Source of the DNA: Aquabacterium sp. | GTDB taxonomy: Bacteria; Pseudomonadota; Gammaproteobacteria; Burkholderiales; Burkholderiaceae_C | Assembly: GCA_023150345.1 (NCBI GenBank) | Contig: JAKLLB010000050.1 | Coordinates: forward strand, 1-32,538 | Direction: 5' to 3' | DNA length: 32,538 nucleotides | In this document: piece by piece, positions 31,313 to 32,538 of the stretch | Layout: every line of letters begins with the position of its first letter | Numbering within the stretch: the first letter of the stretch is position 1 | Translations under genes and position numbers: made by a program | The notes under the pieces: model-generated | Told to the model about the DNA's origin: nothing | Seen by the model: only the letters and a program-made list of their open reading frames with translations | The model's database searches: none

Positions 31313-32538
31313 ATGGCCAGTGAAGTCCGGCGTGTTCCCACCTACTGCTACCAGTGCGTGGCAGGCCCCGACCTGCTCACCGTGAAGGTGCAGGACGGCG
31401 TGGCCACCGAGGTGGAGCCCAATTTCTGCGCGGCGCAGGTCCACCCCGGCGGCGGCAAGGTCTGCGTCAAGGCCTTCGGTCTGGTGCAGAAGACCTACAA
31501 CCCCAACCGGGTGTTGACGCCGATGAAGCGCACCAACCCGAAGAAGGGCCGCAACGAAGATCCCGGATTCGTGCCCATCACCTGGGACGAGGCCTTCGAT
31601 CTCATCGCAGACAAGCTCAACCGCGTGCGTGCAGAGGGCCTGCTCGACGCATCGGGCTATCCCAAGCTTGCCGCCAGCTTCGGCGGCGGCGGCACGCCGC
31701 AGTACTACATGGGCACCTTCCCTGCGCTCCTGTCGGCCTGGGGCCCGGTGGACATGGGCTTCGGCTCTGGCCAGGGCGTGAAGTGCGACCACTCCGAGCA
31801 TCTGTACGGCGAGTTCTGGCACCGCGCCTTCATCGTCGCCGCAGACACGCCCACCACGCGCTACCTCATCTCCTTCGGCTCCAACATCGAGGCCTCAGGC
31901 GGTGTGGTGGGCGTCTGGCGCCATGCCAATGCGCGCGTGCGCGGGCTCAAGCGTGTGCAGGTCGAGCCCCACCTGTCGGTCACAGGCGCGGCGTCGGCAC
32001 AGTGGGTGCCGATCAAGCCCAAGACCGACCCGGCAATGATGTTCGCGCTCATCCACGTGATGCTGCACGAAGTGCCGCGCGAGCGCCTGGACCTGCCGTT
32101 CCTGCGCGAACGAACCGCCTCGAGCTACCTGGTGGGCCCCAACGGCTACTTCCTTCGTGACCGCACCACGCGCAAGCCGCTGGTGTTTGACGAGACCACC
32201 GGCCGCGCGGTGGCACATGACACCCTCGGCATCCGCGAGCGGCTCGAGGGCACGGCGCAGGTCGAGGCCATCGAGGTCGGCCCCGACGACGAAGTGCTGG
32301 CCGAGGGCCTGCTCGAAGGCCGCACCGCGTTCGACCGCCTGGTCGAGCACATGCGCCAGTATTCGCCCGAGTGGGCACAGGGCGTGTGCGACGTGCCCGC
32401 GGCCACCATCCGCGGCGTTGCCCTCGAATACATCGAGCACGCCTGCGTGGGACAGACCATCGATATCGACGGCCACACCCTGCCCTACCGCCCGGTGGCG
32501 GTCACTCTGGGCAAGACGGTCAACAACGGCTGGGGCGG
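31313..32538 (+). CDS. Molybdopterin oxidoreductase catalytic subunit, N-terminal part (runs off the right edge)
   Basis: The open frame from ATG 31313 runs 408 codons to the end of the window without a stop. It belongs to the DMSO-reductase superfamily: an N-terminal cysteine region (Cys12, Cys15, Cys51), FVPITWDEAFDLIADKL (86-102), a GSGQGVKCDHSEHLYGEFW segment (151-169) whose Cys158 may be the metal ligand, and RVQVEPHLSVTGAASAQWVPIKPKTDPAMMFALIHVML. The latter is the typical molybdopterin-guanine-dinucleotide segment. TYCYQCVAGPDLL recalls PadB, the large subunit of phenylacetyl-CoA:acceptor oxidoreductase; this is from memory, unverified. No Tat signal is visible, so it is probably cytoplasmic or co-exported. 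The usual Cx2Cx3C has Pro19 at the third position. Confidence 0.85.
   Translation, partial: MASEVRRVPTYCYQCVAGPDLLTVKVQDGVATEVEPNFCAAQVHPGGGKVCVKAFGLVQKTYNPNRVLTPMKRTNPKKGRNEDPGFVPITWDEAFDLIADKLNRVRAEGLLDASGYPKLAASFGGGGTPQYYMGTFPALLSAWGPVDMGFGSGQGVKCDHSEHLYGEFWHRAFIVAADTPTTRYLISFGSNIEASGGVVGVWRHANARVRGLKRVQVEPHLSVTGAASAQWVPIKPKTDPAMMFALIHVMLHEVPRERLDLPFLRERTASSYLVGPNGYFLRDRTTRKPLVFDETTGRAVAHDTLGIRERLEGTAQVEAIEVGPDDEVLAEGLLEGRTAFDRLVEHMRQYSPEWAQGVCDVPAATIRGVALEYIEHACVGQTIDIDGHTLPYRPVAVTLGKTVNNGWG

Overview
The window reads as chromosomal core and near-core DNA of a high-GC betaproteobacterium, most likely order Burkholderiales (Comamonadaceae or the Rubrivivax/Leptothrix/Ideonella group). The evidence is the gene order gph-ubiG-ompA / gyrA-DUF2059-serC-pheA-tyrA-aroA::cmk-rpsA-ihfB-lapA-lapB, a tmRNA tag reading ANDERFALAA, and an EPSP synthase fused to cytidylate kinase. 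Genus cannot be fixed from sequence reading alone. I see no insertion sequence, integrase, prophage, tRNA, rRNA or CRISPR array.

Region 1 (1-2427, minus strand): the 5' part of ssrA (tmRNA, cut by the window edge), gph, ubiG and an OmpA-domain envelope protein with a clear terminator. A perfect 55-bp direct repeat sits between ubiG and gph. Region 2 (2706-15439, plus strand): gyrA, an exported DUF2059 protein, the serine and aromatic amino-acid genes serC, pheA, tyrA and fused aroA-cmk, then rpsA, ihfB, lapA and lapB. Most junctions are tight or overlapping. Exceptions are the rpsA leader, which carries four 7-bp repeats, and the rpsA-ihfB gap, which is filled by a compound palindrome and five ~67-bp tandem repeats.

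Region 3 (15559-18584, plus): a translationally coupled pair of an adenylate-forming acyl-CoA-synthetase-like enzyme and a GPH/MFS_2 transporter of unknown substrate, directly downstream of lapB. Region 4 (18599-23590): a divergent glycan locus. DUF4254 and waaC lie on the minus strand. A GT9, a GT4, a DUF5672 protein and a small exported helix-hairpin-helix protein lie on the plus strand, with stop/start overlaps along the chain. Region 5 (23560-30551, minus): GNAT acetyltransferase, cysteine-free Rrf2 regulator, LysR regulator, dnaE and a patatin lipase, all in one direction.

Region 6 (30873 to the right edge, plus): a FlK-type hotdog thioesterase and the N-terminal ~408 codons of a molybdopterin oxidoreductase. 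The latter resembles, as far as I recall that family, the large subunit of phenylacetyl-CoA:acceptor oxidoreductase. This looks like the start of a catabolic cluster running out of the window, divergent from the GNAT/Rrf2/LysR genes.

The least explained parts are the ligase/transporter pair, the DUF4254/DUF5672 glycan locus, the repeat array ahead of ihfB, and the thioesterase-molybdoenzyme pair with its atypical cysteine motif.
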